The notes: generated by a model from the sequence alone, not told the origin. A stretch of 64,000 nt of DNA from Chromatiales bacterium (GCA_002729495.1 PBYE01000064.1:1-64000), one strand, 5' to 3'; numbered from the stretch's first letter, positions 44,659-55,479 are shown. Program-made: numbers and translations.

Positions 44659-44677
44659 TTTCCGGTTTGCCTGAGCC

Positions 44678-45304
44678 TTATTGCCGGAACCAGCGGTTGC
44701 TGAGCCGGCCGAGCACCCTTTCCGGGTACCAGCTCTTGCCAACGCTGCCATTGTAGCGAGCCAGCGCGGGCAACAATTCGCCACGTTCCATGTCGAGGTA
44801 ATAGCGCAGGATGGTGCAGCCCATCCGCAGGTTCGTCTGGATATCGAAGAGGTTCGCTTCGGGCTGGTCGAGTTCATCCAGCCAGAAAGGCATAACCTGC
44901 ATCAGCCCGCGTGCCCCGGCAACGGAAATGGCAAAGCGATCAAAAGTGCTTTCTATATCTATGACGGCCAGCACCAGTTCCGGAGGGATGTCTGCGCGCT
45001 GGGCCTCCTGATGTACATGCTGCAGAATTTGTACCCGCTCTTCAGGATCCGGTACCCGTTTGTTGAGACGGATTGCCATATCGGTTAACCAGACCGTCGC
45101 GGTGAACCTGTCGTCAAAACCGCCCGTGTCGGCAATTGCGGACTGCAGGCGTTCTTTAAGTGCAGAATCGACCTCGGTGGCGGAAAGGGGCGATGACAAA
45201 TAAACAAAGCACAGTAAGCCGGCGACATAAACACCGACCCGGGATGATGTTATCCGCTTAGTCTTTACTGTCGATCTGCGTCGTAATGTAGTCCACAATG
45301 CCAT
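44678..45304 (-). CDS. Lytic transglycosylase, SLT domain
   Basis: A 208-residue exported murein hydrolase from ATG 45304. An n-region rich in Arg and Lys, a hydrophobic core VGVYVAGLLCFVYLSS and a cleavage site near PLSATEV form the signal peptide. The SLT domain has the catalytic Glu in IDIESTFDRFAIS and the GARGLMQVMPFW block. It cleaves glycan strands of peptidoglycan to 1,6-anhydro products. The start lies inside the end of proS (47-base overlap), and codons nearer the signal peptide offer no better start. Confidence 0.88.
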   Translation of the reverse strand: MALWTTLRRRSTVKTKRITSSRVGVYVAGLLCFVYLSSPLSATEVDSALKERLQSAIADTGGFDDRFTATVWLTDMAIRLNKRVPDPEERVQILQHVHQEAQRADIPPELVLAVIDIESTFDRFAISVAGARGLMQVMPFWLDELDQPEANLFDIQTNLRMGCTILRYYLDMERGELLPALARYNGSVGKSWYPERVLGRLSNRWFRQ

Positions 45305-46970
45305 CCAGTTCCATCTCCCTGGAGTCGCCCGAACACCTTTGGCGATACTCGACGATTCCATTCCCGAGCCCCCGGTCTCCGACCACAACCTGGTGGGGAA
45401 TTCCCAGCAGATCTGCATCGGCAAACATCACGCCAGGGCGGGCATCGCGGTCGTCGAACAGCACCTCGATACCTGCCTGGGTAAATTTCTCATACAGTGA
45501 TTCCGCAAAACTGCGAACTTCAGCAGATTTTTTGGCATTCAGGGCAAGCAGGGCGACCTGGAACGGCGCCAGCCGGGAGGGCCAGACAATGCCTTTTTCA
45601 TCATGATTCTGTTCGACAGAAGCAGCAACTATGCGGGATACGCCGATTCCATAGCACCCCATCAACATGGGCTGCTCGCGGCCATCCTTGTCCAGCACCC
45701 GGGCGTTCATGCGTTTACTGTAGGTATCGCCGAGCTGGAAGATGTGTCCGACCTCTATACCGCGGGCAATGGATATCATGCCGCCCGCAGGGCTTTTGTC
45801 GCCGGTCACCACGTTACGTAAATCTGCAGTTTCGGGTTCCGGGAGATCCCGGCCCCAGTTCACGCCCGTGAGGTGGCGGCCATTTTCGTTGGCACCGCAA
45901 ACAAAATCGGCGCACGCAGCGGCACTGTAATCTGCGACGACTCGTATTTTCGTGCCAACCGGACCAACGAAACCGGGTTCTGCGCCAAGTACCGACTCGA
46001 TTTGTTCGGCGTCTGCCAGCGTCAAAGGTTGCCGTACACCATCGAGCTTTTCGGCCTTGGAGGAATTAAGAGAGTGATCGCCACGTAATACAAGTGCGAT
46101 CAGGTCATTCTTTTCACCTTCCACCAGCAATGTTTTAACGGTCTGGCTAGGGACGGTCGCCAGTTTGTCGCAGACCTGGTCGATACTACGGCTATCCGGC
46201 GTCTCAACTTTCTGCATTTCCTTTGTTGCATTTGCCCGCGGTTCATCCGGAGCAGCCGCCGGCGCCAGCTCGACATTCATCGCAAAATCTTCGCCATCGA
46301 CATAAGCAAGCGCGTCTTCACCCGACTCCGCCAGCACATGAAATTCACAGGACCGGGCTCCGCCGATTGCACCGCTGTCTGCGTCAACCGACTTGCAGGG
46401 CAATCCCAGGCGTTTGAAGATCAACTGGTACGTTGATTCCATCAGTGCATAGGTTTCATCGAGCGAGTCCTGGTCCAGATGGAAGGAATAGGCATCTTTC
46501 ATGACAAACTCGCGTGCCCGCATCAGTCCAAAACGCGGCCGCAGTTCGTCACGGAACTTGGTCTGAATCTGGTAATAGTTAACGGGTAGCTGCTTATAGC
46601 TTTTCAGCTCCTGTCGCCCGATGTCAGTGATAACTTCTTCGTGGGTTGGTCCGAAGCAGAATTCACGATTTTTTCGGTCGTGCATGCGTAACAACAGGGG
46701 GCCGTATTTCTCCCAACGACCTGTTTCCTGCCAAAGCTCGGCAGGTTGCACTGCCGGCATCAATAACTCCATGGCCCCGGCGCGGTCCATTTCCTCACGC
46801 ACTACCTGCTCAACCTTGCGGAGTACCCGCAGGCCTATCGGCATCCAGGTAAACAAACCCGACGCCAGTTGACGAATCAGCCCGGCGCGCAGCATCAGTT
46901 GATGGCTGGCGATCTCGGCATCAGCCGGGACTTCCTTAAATGTGGTCAGGGGTAGCTTGGACAGTCGCAT
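45258..46970 (-). CDS. proS: Prolyl-tRNA synthetase
   Basis: A 570-residue bacterial-type ProS, against 572 in E. coli. Class II motifs are visible: motif 1 VVREEMDRAGAMELLMP, motif 2 FRDELRPRFGLMRAREFVMK, and motif 3 MGCYGIGVSR. The large insertion between motifs 2 and 3 (about 225-400) is the editing domain that clears Ala-tRNAPro. The ATG at 46970 gives the expected MRLSKLPLTTFKEVPADAE; a longer frame to 47012 is not needed. Confidence 0.97.
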   Translation of the reverse strand: MRLSKLPLTTFKEVPADAEIASHQLMLRAGLIRQLASGLFTWMPIGLRVLRKVEQVVREEMDRAGAMELLMPAVQPAELWQETGRWEKYGPLLLRMHDRKNREFCFGPTHEEVITDIGRQELKSYKQLPVNYYQIQTKFRDELRPRFGLMRAREFVMKDAYSFHLDQDSLDETYALMESTYQLIFKRLGLPCKSVDADSGAIGGARSCEFHVLAESGEDALAYVDGEDFAMNVELAPAAAPDEPRANATKEMQKVETPDSRSIDQVCDKLATVPSQTVKTLLVEGEKNDLIALVLRGDHSLNSSKAEKLDGVRQPLTLADAEQIESVLGAEPGFVGPVGTKIRVVADYSAAACADFVCGANENGRHLTGVNWGRDLPEPETADLRNVVTGDKSPAGGMISIARGIEVGHIFQLGDTYSKRMNARVLDKDGREQPMLMGCYGIGVSRIVAASVEQNHDEKGIVWPSRLAPFQVALLALNAKKSAEVRSFAESLYEKFTQAGIEVLFDDRDARPGVMFADADLLGIPHQVVVGDRGLGNGIVEYRQRCSGDSREMELDGIVDYITTQIDSKD

Positions 46971-47120
46971 AGTCGGGAAGGGCCTTTCGTTCCGGCGCCA
47001 TTCTAGCGGCAATATGCCGGCAAGTCGCTCCCTGCATTGCCGTTTGCCGCCCTATAACGGCGCCAGCGTGAATTCGGGCCGTCGAAGTGGCAGTATTTAA
47101 ATCCCCATTACCGGGTGCGG

Positions 47121-47939
47121 ATGGACGACTCCGTGGAAAATCAAGACAACAATCAAAACCCCAAAAAGCTGGTGCGCATGCGGCGGGGTATTTATCTGCT
47201 GCCCAACCTGTTGACCACGGCAGCGCTGTTCGCGGGTTTCTACTCGATCGTCGCGGCGATAGATGGAAATTTCGTAAAGGCTTGTGTTGCTCTTTATATA
47301 GCCAGCGTTTTTGATGGACTTGATGGTCGGCTCGCGCGACTGACCGGCACAGAAAGTGATTTCGGCAAGGAATACGACAGCCTTTCCGACATGGTGGCCT
47401 TCGGTCTTGCGCCGGCCATTGTTGTTTACCAGTGGGGACTTGAGCGACTGGCCGAGTACGGCTGGATATGGGGCAAACTGGGCTGGCTCGCGGCATTCTT
47501 TTACGCCGTAGCGGCCGCCATGCGACTTGCCCGATTCAATACTTACCATGGCAAAGTCGACAAGCGCTTTTTTGAGGGACTGCCGAGCCCGCCGGCCGCT
47601 GGGTTGCTGGTTGGCATGGTCTGGCTGGGTACCGACCTGGGCTGGTCGGGTGGAATCGGTCTTGCGACGGCATTCATTATCACCGCAACGGCAGGCGCGC
47701 TAATGGTGTCCCGTTTCAGTTACAGCAGTTTCAAAGGAATCAGCATGCGCGGGCGCATATCCTTCACCAGCCTGCTTGCGCTGCCATTAATTTTTATCAT
47801 GATCGCCATAAATCCACCGCTGGTTTTGTTCCTGCTTGCCGTAACCTACGCATTGTCCGGCCCGGTTTTTTGGCTATGGCGCCGGCATCAGCGGATAGCT
47901 CGTCGTGGCGCAGCCGCAGACAATCAAGAGGAAATCTGA
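47121..47939 (+). CDS. pssA: CDP-diacylglycerol-serine O-phosphatidyltransferase
   Basis: A 272-residue polytopic membrane enzyme making phosphatidylserine, the precursor of phosphatidylethanolamine. The CDP-alcohol signature DGLDGRLARLTGTESDFGK continues to DSLSD near residue 69-94. The length and the RRGIYLLPNLLTT start fit the membrane-bound type II PssA of many Proteobacteria, unlike the soluble E. coli enzyme. ATG at 47121; a GTG six bases earlier is also possible. Divergent from proS. Confidence 0.92.
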   Translation: MDDSVENQDNNQNPKKLVRMRRGIYLLPNLLTTAALFAGFYSIVAAIDGNFVKACVALYIASVFDGLDGRLARLTGTESDFGKEYDSLSDMVAFGLAPAIVVYQWGLERLAEYGWIWGKLGWLAAFFYAVAAAMRLARFNTYHGKVDKRFFEGLPSPPAAGLLVGMVWLGTDLGWSGGIGLATAFIITATAGALMVSRFSYSSFKGISMRGRISFTSLLALPLIFIMIAINPPLVLFLLAVTYALSGPVFWLWRRHQRIARRGAAADNQEEI

Positions 47940-47942
47940 AGC

Positions 47943-48641
47943 GTGAATCCTGAACAGGCGTCTGCGTGGCAGCAGGCTGTGTTGCAGGAGTTGGGCGTGG
48001 AAGTCTGGGTGCGGCGCTCCGCCGGGGGCGAGGCCGCCCCGGGAGCTGCTGCAGAACCGGTGGCACGTATTTCTGCGGACATCGAATCCGGCGACTGGTC
48101 TGCACTTAATCAGAAAATCCAGGCATGTACAGCGTGTGAGTTACATCAGTCCTGCACCCAGGCGGTTTGCGGTGTCGGAGATGAACAAGCGGACTGGCTG
48201 GTGATTGGTGAGGCGCCGGGTGCTGATGAGGACAGGCAGGGCGAGCCCTTTGTTGGCCGTGCCGGGCAACTTCTGAACGAAATGCTGCGTGCAGCGGGCA
48301 GGCCCCGTGAACTGGTCTATATAGCGAACATCCTTAAATGCCGTCCGCCCAATAACCGTGATCCCAAACCAGGTGAGGTTGAATGCTGTATGCCGTTTCT
48401 GGAACGGCAGATAAGCCTGTTGCAGCCGAAGCTGATCCTGGTAGTCGGTCGCATCGCGGCGCAGAACCTGCTGCAGACGGACACACCCATCGGAAAAATG
48501 CGTGGCCGCGTTTACAGCTACGGAGATTCCGGTATCCCCGTCGTTGTTACTTATCACCCCGCCTATTTGTTGCGCAGCCCCGGGCAAAAACGCAAAGCCT
48601 GGGAAGATCTGCAACTGGCAATGAATGCTACGGGAGAGTAG
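47943..48641 (+). CDS. Family 4 uracil-DNA glycosylase
   Basis: A 232-residue type 4 UDG. Iron-sulfur cysteines are [11 protein letters not shown] near residue 60-70 and in [19 protein letters not shown]; the active-site motif is [17 protein letters not shown] near 90-106, and the last motif is [11 protein letters not shown]. It excises uracil from DNA. The N-terminal 55 residues are variable, as in proteobacterial homologues. GTG start three bases after pssA; two bases before rimI. Confidence 0.92.
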   Translation: MNPEQASAWQQAVLQELGVEVWVRRSAGGEAAPGAAAEPVARISADIESGDWSALNQKIQACTACELHQSCTQAVCGVGDEQADWLVIGEAPGADEDRQGEPFVGRAGQLLNEMLRAAGRPRELVYIANILKCRPPNNRDPKPGEVECCMPFLERQISLLQPKLILVVGRIAAQNLLQTDTPIGKMRGRVYSYGDSGIPVVVTYHPAYLLRSPGQKRKAWEDLQLAMNATGE

Positions 48642-48643
48642 AG

Positions 48644-49114
48644 ATGAGCGCCCAGCCTGGTCCCAGCATACCGATTATTCGGGGTATGCTTCCGGCAGAT
48701 TTGGATGTCATCACGGGCATAGAAGAGCGGACTTATGATTTCCCCTGGGGCCGGGGAATATTTAGTGATTGCCTGATGGCGGGTTATCTCTGCGTTGTAC
48801 TCGATGACATTTCTGATGTGATTGGGTACGCGATTATTTCGATCGCCGCGGCGGAAGGCCATATTCTGAACCTTTGTGTTGATGCCCCCATGCAGCGCCA
48901 GGGGCTTGGCCGGCAAATGCTGGAGTATCTGCTTGACCAGTGCGAACAGATGGGCGTAGAGCGATTGTTTCTCGAGGTACGTCCATCCAATGAAGCTGCG
49001 ATAAAGCTGTATGAACAAGCCGGGTTCAGCACGCTTGGTGTACGCAAGGAGTATTACAAGGCTGTCGCCGGCCGCGAAGACGCTCTTGTGCTTGTGTACG
49101 ATTTCCCTGCCTGA
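48644..49114 (+). CDS. rimI: Ribosomal protein bS18 alanine N-acetyltransferase
   Basis: A 156-residue GNAT acetyltransferase. The acetyl-CoA loop is VDAPMQRQGLGRQMLEYLL near residue 79-97, and LEVRPSNEAAIKLYEQAGF is the RimI-type C-terminal block. The ATG at 48644 lies two bases after the UDG stop; a longer frame would lie wholly over the UDG gene. Divergent end-to-end with the moxR/tgpA remnant, 17 bases away. Confidence 0.93.
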   Translation: MSAQPGPSIPIIRGMLPADLDVITGIEERTYDFPWGRGIFSDCLMAGYLCVVLDDISDVIGYAIISIAAAEGHILNLCVDAPMQRQGLGRQMLEYLLDQCEQMGVERLFLEVRPSNEAAIKLYEQAGFSTLGVRKEYYKAVAGREDALVLVYDFPA

Positions 49115-49131
49115 GGCTTTTCGAAATGACT

Positions 49132-49530
49132 CTAAGGGCGGAAAGCGCGGATACGCTTACGCAGCTCGTCAAGCAATTGGCGGTCGTTTGCTTCCCCGGC
49201 AATCTCGTAGCGCAGCCGCAGGTACAGCTTGGTAATCGAACGTATATCACTACCCAGGTCGGGCCGGGCGGAGACCGCGGCTGACGCGTAGTCTGTCGGA
49301 CCTTCGCTGTGCAGGGGAACCGGGCTGCGGCCGGCGTCAGGAATGGCGAAGTCCAGGCCGCCTTCGATGCGTGCCGGTGATACAGCGGCCGTTGGATCGT
49401 AACGCCGCCAGTCTCCGTCAATCCAGACTTCGGCCCAGGCATGCGCATCCGATTGCCGCACCACCCAGTAATCGCCAACCGGATTTCGTTCGGCGCCCAG
49501 GTAACCGGTTACAACACGCGAAGGAATGCC
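49132..49530 (-). pseudogene. C-terminal remnant of a TgpA-type transglutaminase
   Basis: The frame begins at the deletion junction and reads [20 protein letters not shown], then VRQSDAHAWAEVWIDG and YDPTAAVSP. This is the transglutaminase core of TgpA (DUF3488) proteins after the catalytic Cys. The His and Asp of the triad remain, while the Cys and all N-terminal membrane segments (several hundred residues) are missing. There is no in-frame start near the junction. It is fused out of frame to the truncated moxR. An ATG-initiated frame at 49464 would give only 110 residues and is not expected to work. Confidence 0.75.
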
Positions 49531-50137
49531 GGCGGGCTGAGATCACCGAGCATTACGCGCCGGTCATTGCCTTTGAGTATTGCGCGTTCAAAATCCTCCG
49601 ACGGATAACCGAGGCCAATGCGCATCAGAAAGCGATCGAGTTGCGACTCGGGGAGCGGGTAGGTGCCGATCTGGTGTATCGGGTTTTGAGTGGCTATTAC
49701 AAAGAAAGGGTCGTTGAGTAAACGGGTTTTGCCGTCGATGGTTACCTGCCGCTCTTCCATTGCCTCGAGCAATGCGCTTTGCGATTTGGGCGTCGCCCGG
49801 TTTACTTCGTCTGCCAGAACCAGTTGCGCAAACAGGGGCCCCTCGTGGAACTGAAAGTCGGACTCGTTCTGGCGAAATACCGTTACACCGATTATGTCGG
49901 CCGGCATCAAGTCACTTGTAAACTGAATGCGGCTGAATCTCAGGTCGAGGACCGTCGCAATTGAGCGGGCGAGCAGGGTTTTGCCCACACCGGGTACGTC
50001 CTCGATAAGAAGATGCCCACCGGCCAGCAGGCATGTGAGGCACAACCGTATCTCGGTGTCCTTGCCAGGATGATGCGGCCAACCTCAGTTGCAAGCTGAT
50101 CGGCCAGTGACCGGGCCTGAGAGTATTCCACGTTCAT
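49509..50137 (-). pseudogene. Frameshifted and truncated MoxR-type AAA ATPase
   Basis: From ATG 50137 the product begins [20 protein letters not shown] and continues to RIIL, then needs a frame change: one G appears missing near 50065-50066 ([11 protein letters not shown] would need CTGGGC where CTGGC is found). The second frame has Walker A GVGKTLLA, Walker [11 protein letters not shown] and sensor 1 IATQNP, and it stops after [13 protein letters not shown], about 130 residues before the usual end. The MoxR lid domain is lost. MoxR, DUF58 and TgpA normally occur together, so the middle of that operon has been deleted. Confidence 0.8.
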
Positions 50138-50181
50138 AGCCCGTCTAATGGTGGAGCTAATGGCGGCTTTATTCTGTGACC

Positions 50182-52944
50182 CTATTCAAGCTCGCCTAAT
50201 TTGGCGATTTGCTCATCGAGCTGCGACAGATCCCGCTGCAAATCCGCCTGGCGCCCGCGTTCTTTGGCAACCACGTCTTCCGGAGCCCTTGAGACGAAGC
50301 TTTCATTGGCCAGCTTGGCCGTAATTTTTTCAGTTTCAGCCGCGACTTTGTCGCGACGTTTGCGAAGGCGTGCGCGCTCGGCCGCAACGTCAATCAGGCC
50401 TGCCATCGGCACCAGGATTTTCATGCCGCCGAGCAGGGCGGTTGCCGAGGCGGGGGGCTCGGTTCCCTGGTCGATGACCTCTATATCGCTGATGCGGCCA
50501 AGTTGTTTTAAGTAGCGAAAGTGCCCCGCTAAAAGTATCGAATCACGTTTCGATACATCCTGCAGCATGACGGGTAGCGGTTTGCCCGGCGCGATATCCA
50601 TTTCGCCGCGAATTTGCCGTATCCCGAGGATAAAGCCCATGATCCAGTCCAGTTCCTCATTGGCCTGCGGGTCACGCTTGAAGTCGAGGGCTTCAGGGTA
50701 AGGCTGCAGCATGATCGTGTCGCCCTTAACGTTCGCAACCGGCGCGGTCCGCTGCCAGACTTCTTCTGTAATAAACGGGATGATCGGATGCAGTGCCCGC
50801 AGCAACGTTTCAAGTACTTCGATCAGCGTGTATTGAGCCGCTGCTTTCGCTTCTTCCGATGTGTCATCGCTTTGCAGGACCGGTTTCGTCAACTCCAGGT
50901 ACCAGTCGCAGTACTTGTTCCACGTGAATTCGTACAAATCGGCCGCGGCCATGTCCAGCCTGTAGTTTTCGATGTGCGAGCGCACCGCTTCAATCGTGTC
51001 GGCGAGCTGTGAACGTATCCAGCGGTCGGGCAGGCTGTAGTCCTCCGGATTCGCTTTGCTGACCGTGTCACCGGCATTCATCAGCACATACCGGGCCGCA
51101 TTCCATATTTTGTTGCAGAAGTTGCGGTAGCCCTCGATCCGGCCCAGGTCGAAACGTATGTCGCGCCCGGTACTGGCCAGTGCCGCAAATGTAAAGCGCA
51201 GGGCGTCGGTGCCGAATTCCGGGATGCCGTCCGGGAACTGCTTGCGGGTAGCCTTTTCGATTTTGGGTGCGAGTTGGGGCTGCATCAGCCCGGTCGTGCG
51301 TTTCTCGATCAACGTTTCCAGGCCCACGCCGTCTATAAGGTCCAGGGGATCCAGTACATTACCCTTGGACTTTGACATTTTCTGGCCGTCCTGGTCGCGT
51401 ATCAGTCCGTGTATATAGACCTCCGCGAAGGGCACATCGCCCGCAAATTTCATGCCCATCATGATCATGCGAGCGACCCAGAAGAAAATAATGTCGAAGC
51501 CGGTAACGAGTACGCTGCCCGGGTAAAAGGATTTCAGTTCCGGCGTCTGTTCCGGCCAGCCGAGCGTCGAAAAGGGCCAGAGTGCAGACGAGAACCATGT
51601 ATCCAGCACATCTTCATCCCGGGTCAGGGCTGCGTCGTCGCCCAGGCCGCTGCGGCTGCGCGCATCCTGTTCATCCTTGCCCACATAGATATTGCCGTCT
51701 TCGTCGTACCATGCCGGTATGCGGTGGCCCCACCAGAGTTGCCGGCTGATGCACCAGTCCTGGATGTTGTGCATCCATTCGAAATAGGTTTTGGCCCAGT
51801 TGTCGGGTACGAACTGTATGCGGCCATCCTCCACCGCCTTGATGGCCGGCGCGGCTAGCGGCCCTGTTTTCACGAACCACTGGTCCGTCAGGTAGGGCTC
51901 GACGACCTGGCCGCTGCGGTCCCCGCGCGGCACCATGAGAGAGTGATCGTCAATTTTGTCGACCAGTCCCGCAGTATCCAGGTCCGCAACAATCTGTTTT
52001 CGTGCTTCATACCTGTCCATCCCCTGGTATGCGGTCGGCGCATTTTCGTTTATGGCTGCATCAACGGTGAAAATATTGATGAGCGGTAATCCGTGGCGCT
52101 GTCCGACTTCATAGTCATTAAAGTCGTGCGCTGGTGTGATTTTTACGCAACCGCTGCCGAACTCGGGGTCTACATATTCATCCGTGACGATCGGGATCTT
52201 CCGGTCACAGAGCGGCAGATCGACTGTTTGGCCGACAACACCGGCATAGCGCTCATCATCCGGGTGTACCGCAACCGCTGTATCGCCGAGCATCGTCTCC
52301 GGTCGCGTGGTGGCGACAACCAGGTGACCGTCACCATTTGTCAGCGGATAACGAAAGTGCCAAAGGTGGCCTTGTTCCTCTTTGGAAACGACCTCGAGGT
52401 CCGAAACAGCCGTGTGCAGAACAGGGTCCCAGTTAACAAGTCGCTTGCCTCGATAAATTAGTCCCTCATCATAAAGACGCGTGAACACCTCGGTAACGGC
52501 GGCAGACAAGCCTTCGTCCATGGTAAAGCGCTCTCGCTGCCAGTCAACGGAGCTGCCCATCCGCCGAAGCTGACGCGAGATGGTGTTACCGGATTCTTCT
52601 TTCCATTCCCAGACTTTGTCGAGAAATTTTTCGCGCCCGAGATCGTGGCGGCTGATGCCTTCCGTTTCCAGTTGGCGCTCCACGACCATCTGGGTCGCAA
52701 TACCCGCATGGTCCGTGCCGGGCTGCCAGAGCGTGTTGCGGCCACCCATCCGGTGGTAACGGGTCAGGGTGTCCATGATGGTGTCCTGAAACGCATGGCC
52801 CATATGCAAAGTCCCCGTCACATTGGGTGGCGGGATCATAATGCAGTAGGGCTTGCCGTCGCCGGAGGGGGCGAAATATCCGGCTTCTTCCCAGGTTTGG
52901 TACCAGCGCTGCTCAATAGCGGCCGGCTGATAGCTTTTTTCCAT
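50182..52944 (-). CDS. valS: Valyl-tRNA synthetase
   Basis: A 920-residue class I synthetase (E. coli 951). The HIGH motif is [14 protein letters not shown] near residue 39-52, KMSKS is KMSKSKGNV near 530, the editing domain lies between about 190 and 340, and a coiled-coil arm rich in Lys, Arg and Glu forms the last 65 residues. The order holC, a small gene, valS on one strand is typical of Gammaproteobacteria. Confidence 0.97.
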   Translation of the reverse strand: MEKSYQPAAIEQRWYQTWEEAGYFAPSGDGKPYCIMIPPPNVTGTLHMGHAFQDTIMDTLTRYHRMGGRNTLWQPGTDHAGIATQMVVERQLETEGISRHDLGREKFLDKVWEWKEESGNTISRQLRRMGSSVDWQRERFTMDEGLSAAVTEVFTRLYDEGLIYRGKRLVNWDPVLHTAVSDLEVVSKEEQGHLWHFRYPLTNGDGHLVVATTRPETMLGDTAVAVHPDDERYAGVVGQTVDLPLCDRKIPIVTDEYVDPEFGSGCVKITPAHDFNDYEVGQRHGLPLINIFTVDAAINENAPTAYQGMDRYEARKQIVADLDTAGLVDKIDDHSLMVPRGDRSGQVVEPYLTDQWFVKTGPLAAPAIKAVEDGRIQFVPDNWAKTYFEWMHNIQDWCISRQLWWGHRIPAWYDEDGNIYVGKDEQDARSRSGLGDDAALTRDEDVLDTWFSSALWPFSTLGWPEQTPELKSFYPGSVLVTGFDIIFFWVARMIMMGMKFAGDVPFAEVYIHGLIRDQDGQKMSKSKGNVLDPLDLIDGVGLETLIEKRTTGLMQPQLAPKIEKATRKQFPDGIPEFGTDALRFTFAALASTGRDIRFDLGRIEGYRNFCNKIWNAARYVLMNAGDTVSKANPEDYSLPDRWIRSQLADTIEAVRSHIENYRLDMAAADLYEFTWNKYCDWYLELTKPVLQSDDTSEEAKAAAQYTLIEVLETLLRALHPIIPFITEEVWQRTAPVANVKGDTIMLQPYPEALDFKRDPQANEELDWIMGFILGIRQIRGEMDIAPGKPLPVMLQDVSKRDSILLAGHFRYLKQLGRISDIEVIDQGTEPPASATALLGGMKILVPMAGLIDVAAERARLRKRRDKVAAETEKITAKLANESFVSRAPEDVVAKERGRQADLQRDLSQLDEQIAKLGELE

Positions 52945-52982
52945 CAGCGCGTCTGTGTCCTTTGTCTTTTGGGCCCGGTCCT

Positions 52983-53255
52983 TCAGGTTTCGTCTGTCGT
53001 GTTGCCCAGTTTTTCCCGCACTGTGTCTTCGATCAGCTCCGGCAACTCTTCGCTGAGGCGGTCATTTATCTTAAGCCGCAACGCTTCTTCAGCTTCCTGC
53101 AGGGTCTCGCCGATCAGCTTATCTATAAGCACCCATGCTTTTGCATTCAGGTTGTCGCAGAGTTCATCAATCTGTTTCGCGCTAAGCCCGGGCCGTGGCT
53201 TGCGCGCTACCGCATCACGCAATACCGGTATTTCATCATCGCTACTCATCGTCAC
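52983..53255 (-). CDS. Conserved small hypothetical protein between holC and valS
   Basis: A 90-residue acidic, mostly helical protein. The segment [20 protein letters not shown] is followed by a long helix with alternating Leu and charged residues ([20 protein letters not shown]). It lacks a signal peptide or membrane segment. Position between holC and valS suggests it is a conserved companion, but I know no function. Confidence 0.7.
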   Translation of the reverse strand: MTMSSDDEIPVLRDAVARKPRPGLSAKQIDELCDNLNAKAWVLIDKLIGETLQEAEEALRLKINDRLSEELPELIEDTVREKLGNTTDET

Positions 53256-53291
53256 GCGTACCTGTGTCTTAACCGGACATTGATCCGGTAT

Positions 53292-53726
53292 TTACCTAAT
53301 TGTATGTGTTTCAGGCTCCAGGCCCATCTCCCGGTACTGCCGGAAACGCTGCCTGCCCGCTGCTTTTCCGCTCTCGGTTCCGTCAACAATCTCGGCTATC
53401 CGCACGAAACCGGTGGCGAATTCCGGCACATTGTTACAGAGATTGATCAGTACCTCGCCCTCGTGCCTGCAAGCTTCGGGCGTCCCGATGCTGACAGGTG
53501 CGGTGGATTCTCCGCTTGTCTGCCGCTCGTGCGGCACGAAACTGCCTTGTCTGAATGTCCACATCAGCTCGTCAAGCCGGCTTGCATCCTGTTCAGACGC
53601 GGTATGCGCGTAAACAGCGTTGCCCAGGCTGTACGCCTTTTCCGATAACCTGCAGGCAAAATTCAGCCGCCCGCCTGGCCGGGCAGCTTCAAGAATATAA
53701 AAATCGACCTGCGTCGATGCCGGCAA
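53292..53726 (-). CDS. holC: DNA polymerase III subunit chi
   Basis: A 144-residue chi subunit of the clamp loader, which links it to single-strand DNA-binding protein. It begins TQVDFYILEAARPGGRLNFA and shows LDELMWTFRQGSFVPHE and a later VLINLCNNVPEF block, the recognised chi pattern. It lies between pepA upstream and the small gene and valS downstream, the usual order. Confidence 0.92.
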   Translation of the reverse strand: MPASTQVDFYILEAARPGGRLNFACRLSEKAYSLGNAVYAHTASEQDASRLDELMWTFRQGSFVPHERQTSGESTAPVSIGTPEACRHEGEVLINLCNNVPEFATGFVRIAEIVDGTESGKAAGRQRFRQYREMGLEPETHTIR

Positions 53727-53788
53727 AGCCTGTTCCCGATGCTTGTTGAGTGGTTTTTATGCTGCCACCGTCTGGCCAAGCACGGTGA

Positions 53789-55273
53789 CTAGCGACTTAG
53801 CAGAAATTCTAACAGCAAGGGCACCGGTCGGCCGGTACTTCCTTTGGAGCCACCACCGCGGTAGGAGGTCCCGGCGATATCCAGGTGCGCCCACTCCATG
53901 CCCTCGGTAAATTTCCCGAGAAAGCAAGCCGCTGTAATGGTTCCTGCTTCACGCCCGCCAATATTGGCCATATCTGCGAAGTTGCTCTTGAGCTGTTCTG
54001 CATACTCTTCGGTCAGCGGCAACCGCCAGGCTTTGTCATCAGCCTTCTCACCGGCGGTAAGCAGGCGGGCTGCCAGCCGGTCGGAAGTCGACATCAAACC
54101 CGAGTGATGTTTGCCGAGCGCAATGACGCACGCGCCGGTCAGCGTTGCTATATCTATCAATGCCGCGGGATCGTAGCGACGCGCGTAGGTTAGCGCATCA
54201 CACAGAATGAGCCGGCCTTCTGCGTCGGTATTAAGTACTTCTATAGTCTGTCCTGACATCGAGGTGACAATATCACCAGGCTTGGTTGCTTTGCCGCCCG
54301 GCATGTTTTCGCAGGTAGGTATCAGGCCAACAACATTGATGGTCGGCTGCAGCTCGGCGATCGCTTTAAAGGTACCGAATACGGAGGCCGCGCCACTCAT
54401 ATCGAACTTCATCTCATCCATCGTTGCCGGTGGTTTCAGAGATATGCCGCCCGTATCAAACGTAATCCCTTTGCCAACGAGCACGGCAGGCGCCTTGCTT
54501 GCCGCCGCACCTTTGTACTCGAGGATGATGAACTGCGCCGGTTCCACGGAGCCCGCGGTCACCGACAGCAGCGCTCCCATACCGAGTTTGTTCATTTGTG
54601 CTTCACCAAGCACTTTACAGGCCAGTCTGTTGGTGTCGCGGGCCAATGCGCGCGCTTGTTTTACCAGGTAACGGGGCGTGCATATGTTCCCCGGGAGATT
54701 CGCGAGGTCGCGGCTGAAGCACATGCCCAGGCCAAGCGCATTGCCCTGCCGGGCGCCTTTGCGTGCAACCGTTACAACTCTAGAAGATTTGACTGCAATG
54801 CCGAAGGACTTTAGGGCACTTTCGCCTTTGTCCTTTTTGGACTTCATCTCCGTAAACTTGTAGGTGGTTGTGTGCCAGGATTCAGCCGTTATGCGCGCTA
54901 GCCGTTCCGCATCGGCACCCTTTACACCTTCCTGCGCGAGGAAGGAGACAGCATTTGTGTAGGGTTTGTGCGATAACCAGCGTATTGCACCGGTTATCAC
55001 TTTTCTGAATGCCTTGCGGTTAAAGTCGGCGCGCGCACCGCATCCGACCAACAGTATTCGTTTGCATGGCAGGCCGGAAGTTTGCGTCAGGAGTAACAGT
55101 TCACCGGCTTTGCCTGCGATATCTCCACCGTCGACAACCGCTGATATCAGGCCTCTGGCTTTCTTGTCGAGCGACCGGGCGGGAGAGCCCAGCTGACCTT
55201 CTTCGAAGACAGCGACGACCGCCAGTTCTGTTTTTTGTCCGGCTGCATCTGCCGTACTGACTACAAAGCGCAT
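53789..55273 (-). CDS. pepA: Leucyl aminopeptidase PepA
   Basis: A 494-residue M17 zinc aminopeptidase (E. coli 503). Active-site blocks are GKGITFDTGGISLKP and VLNTDAEGRLILCDAL, with TLTGACVIALG. PepA also binds DNA in E. coli as a recombination and regulatory factor. The ATG at 55273 gives the normal MRFVVSTADAAGQ start; a frame open to 55627 runs into lptF and is rejected. It is divergent from lptF, a conserved gammaproteobacterial arrangement. Confidence 0.95.
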   Translation of the reverse strand: MRFVVSTADAAGQKTELAVVAVFEEGQLGSPARSLDKKARGLISAVVDGGDIAGKAGELLLLTQTSGLPCKRILLVGCGARADFNRKAFRKVITGAIRWLSHKPYTNAVSFLAQEGVKGADAERLARITAESWHTTTYKFTEMKSKKDKGESALKSFGIAVKSSRVVTVARKGARQGNALGLGMCFSRDLANLPGNICTPRYLVKQARALARDTNRLACKVLGEAQMNKLGMGALLSVTAGSVEPAQFIILEYKGAAASKAPAVLVGKGITFDTGGISLKPPATMDEMKFDMSGAASVFGTFKAIAELQPTINVVGLIPTCENMPGGKATKPGDIVTSMSGQTIEVLNTDAEGRLILCDALTYARRYDPAALIDIATLTGACVIALGKHHSGLMSTSDRLAARLLTAGEKADDKAWRLPLTEEYAEQLKSNFADMANIGGREAGTITAACFLGKFTEGMEWAHLDIAGTSYRGGGSKGSTGRPVPLLLEFLLSR

Positions 55274-55479
55274 TTCAAGCTCCTGACCTAATTTCAGTCG
55301 GCCCGCACCACCTTTTAAGGTCATAAAACTTGACCCATTGCTCGGGGAGGCCTGAAGATACCAAGGTTGCGCCGCGTGGCAACCTGCAAGTGCGCTGTAG
55401 TGTACTTGATTCTCTTGCCCGTGGTGAAGACAGCCTGACCGTCTGTATTCGTTGAACCCGCATGGGCATATGAGTGGCA

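Noticed and set aside
53766-53787. CACCGT-ACGGTG inverted repeat between pepA and holC
   Set aside because: Six pairs with a ten-base loop and no T tract; likely chance.
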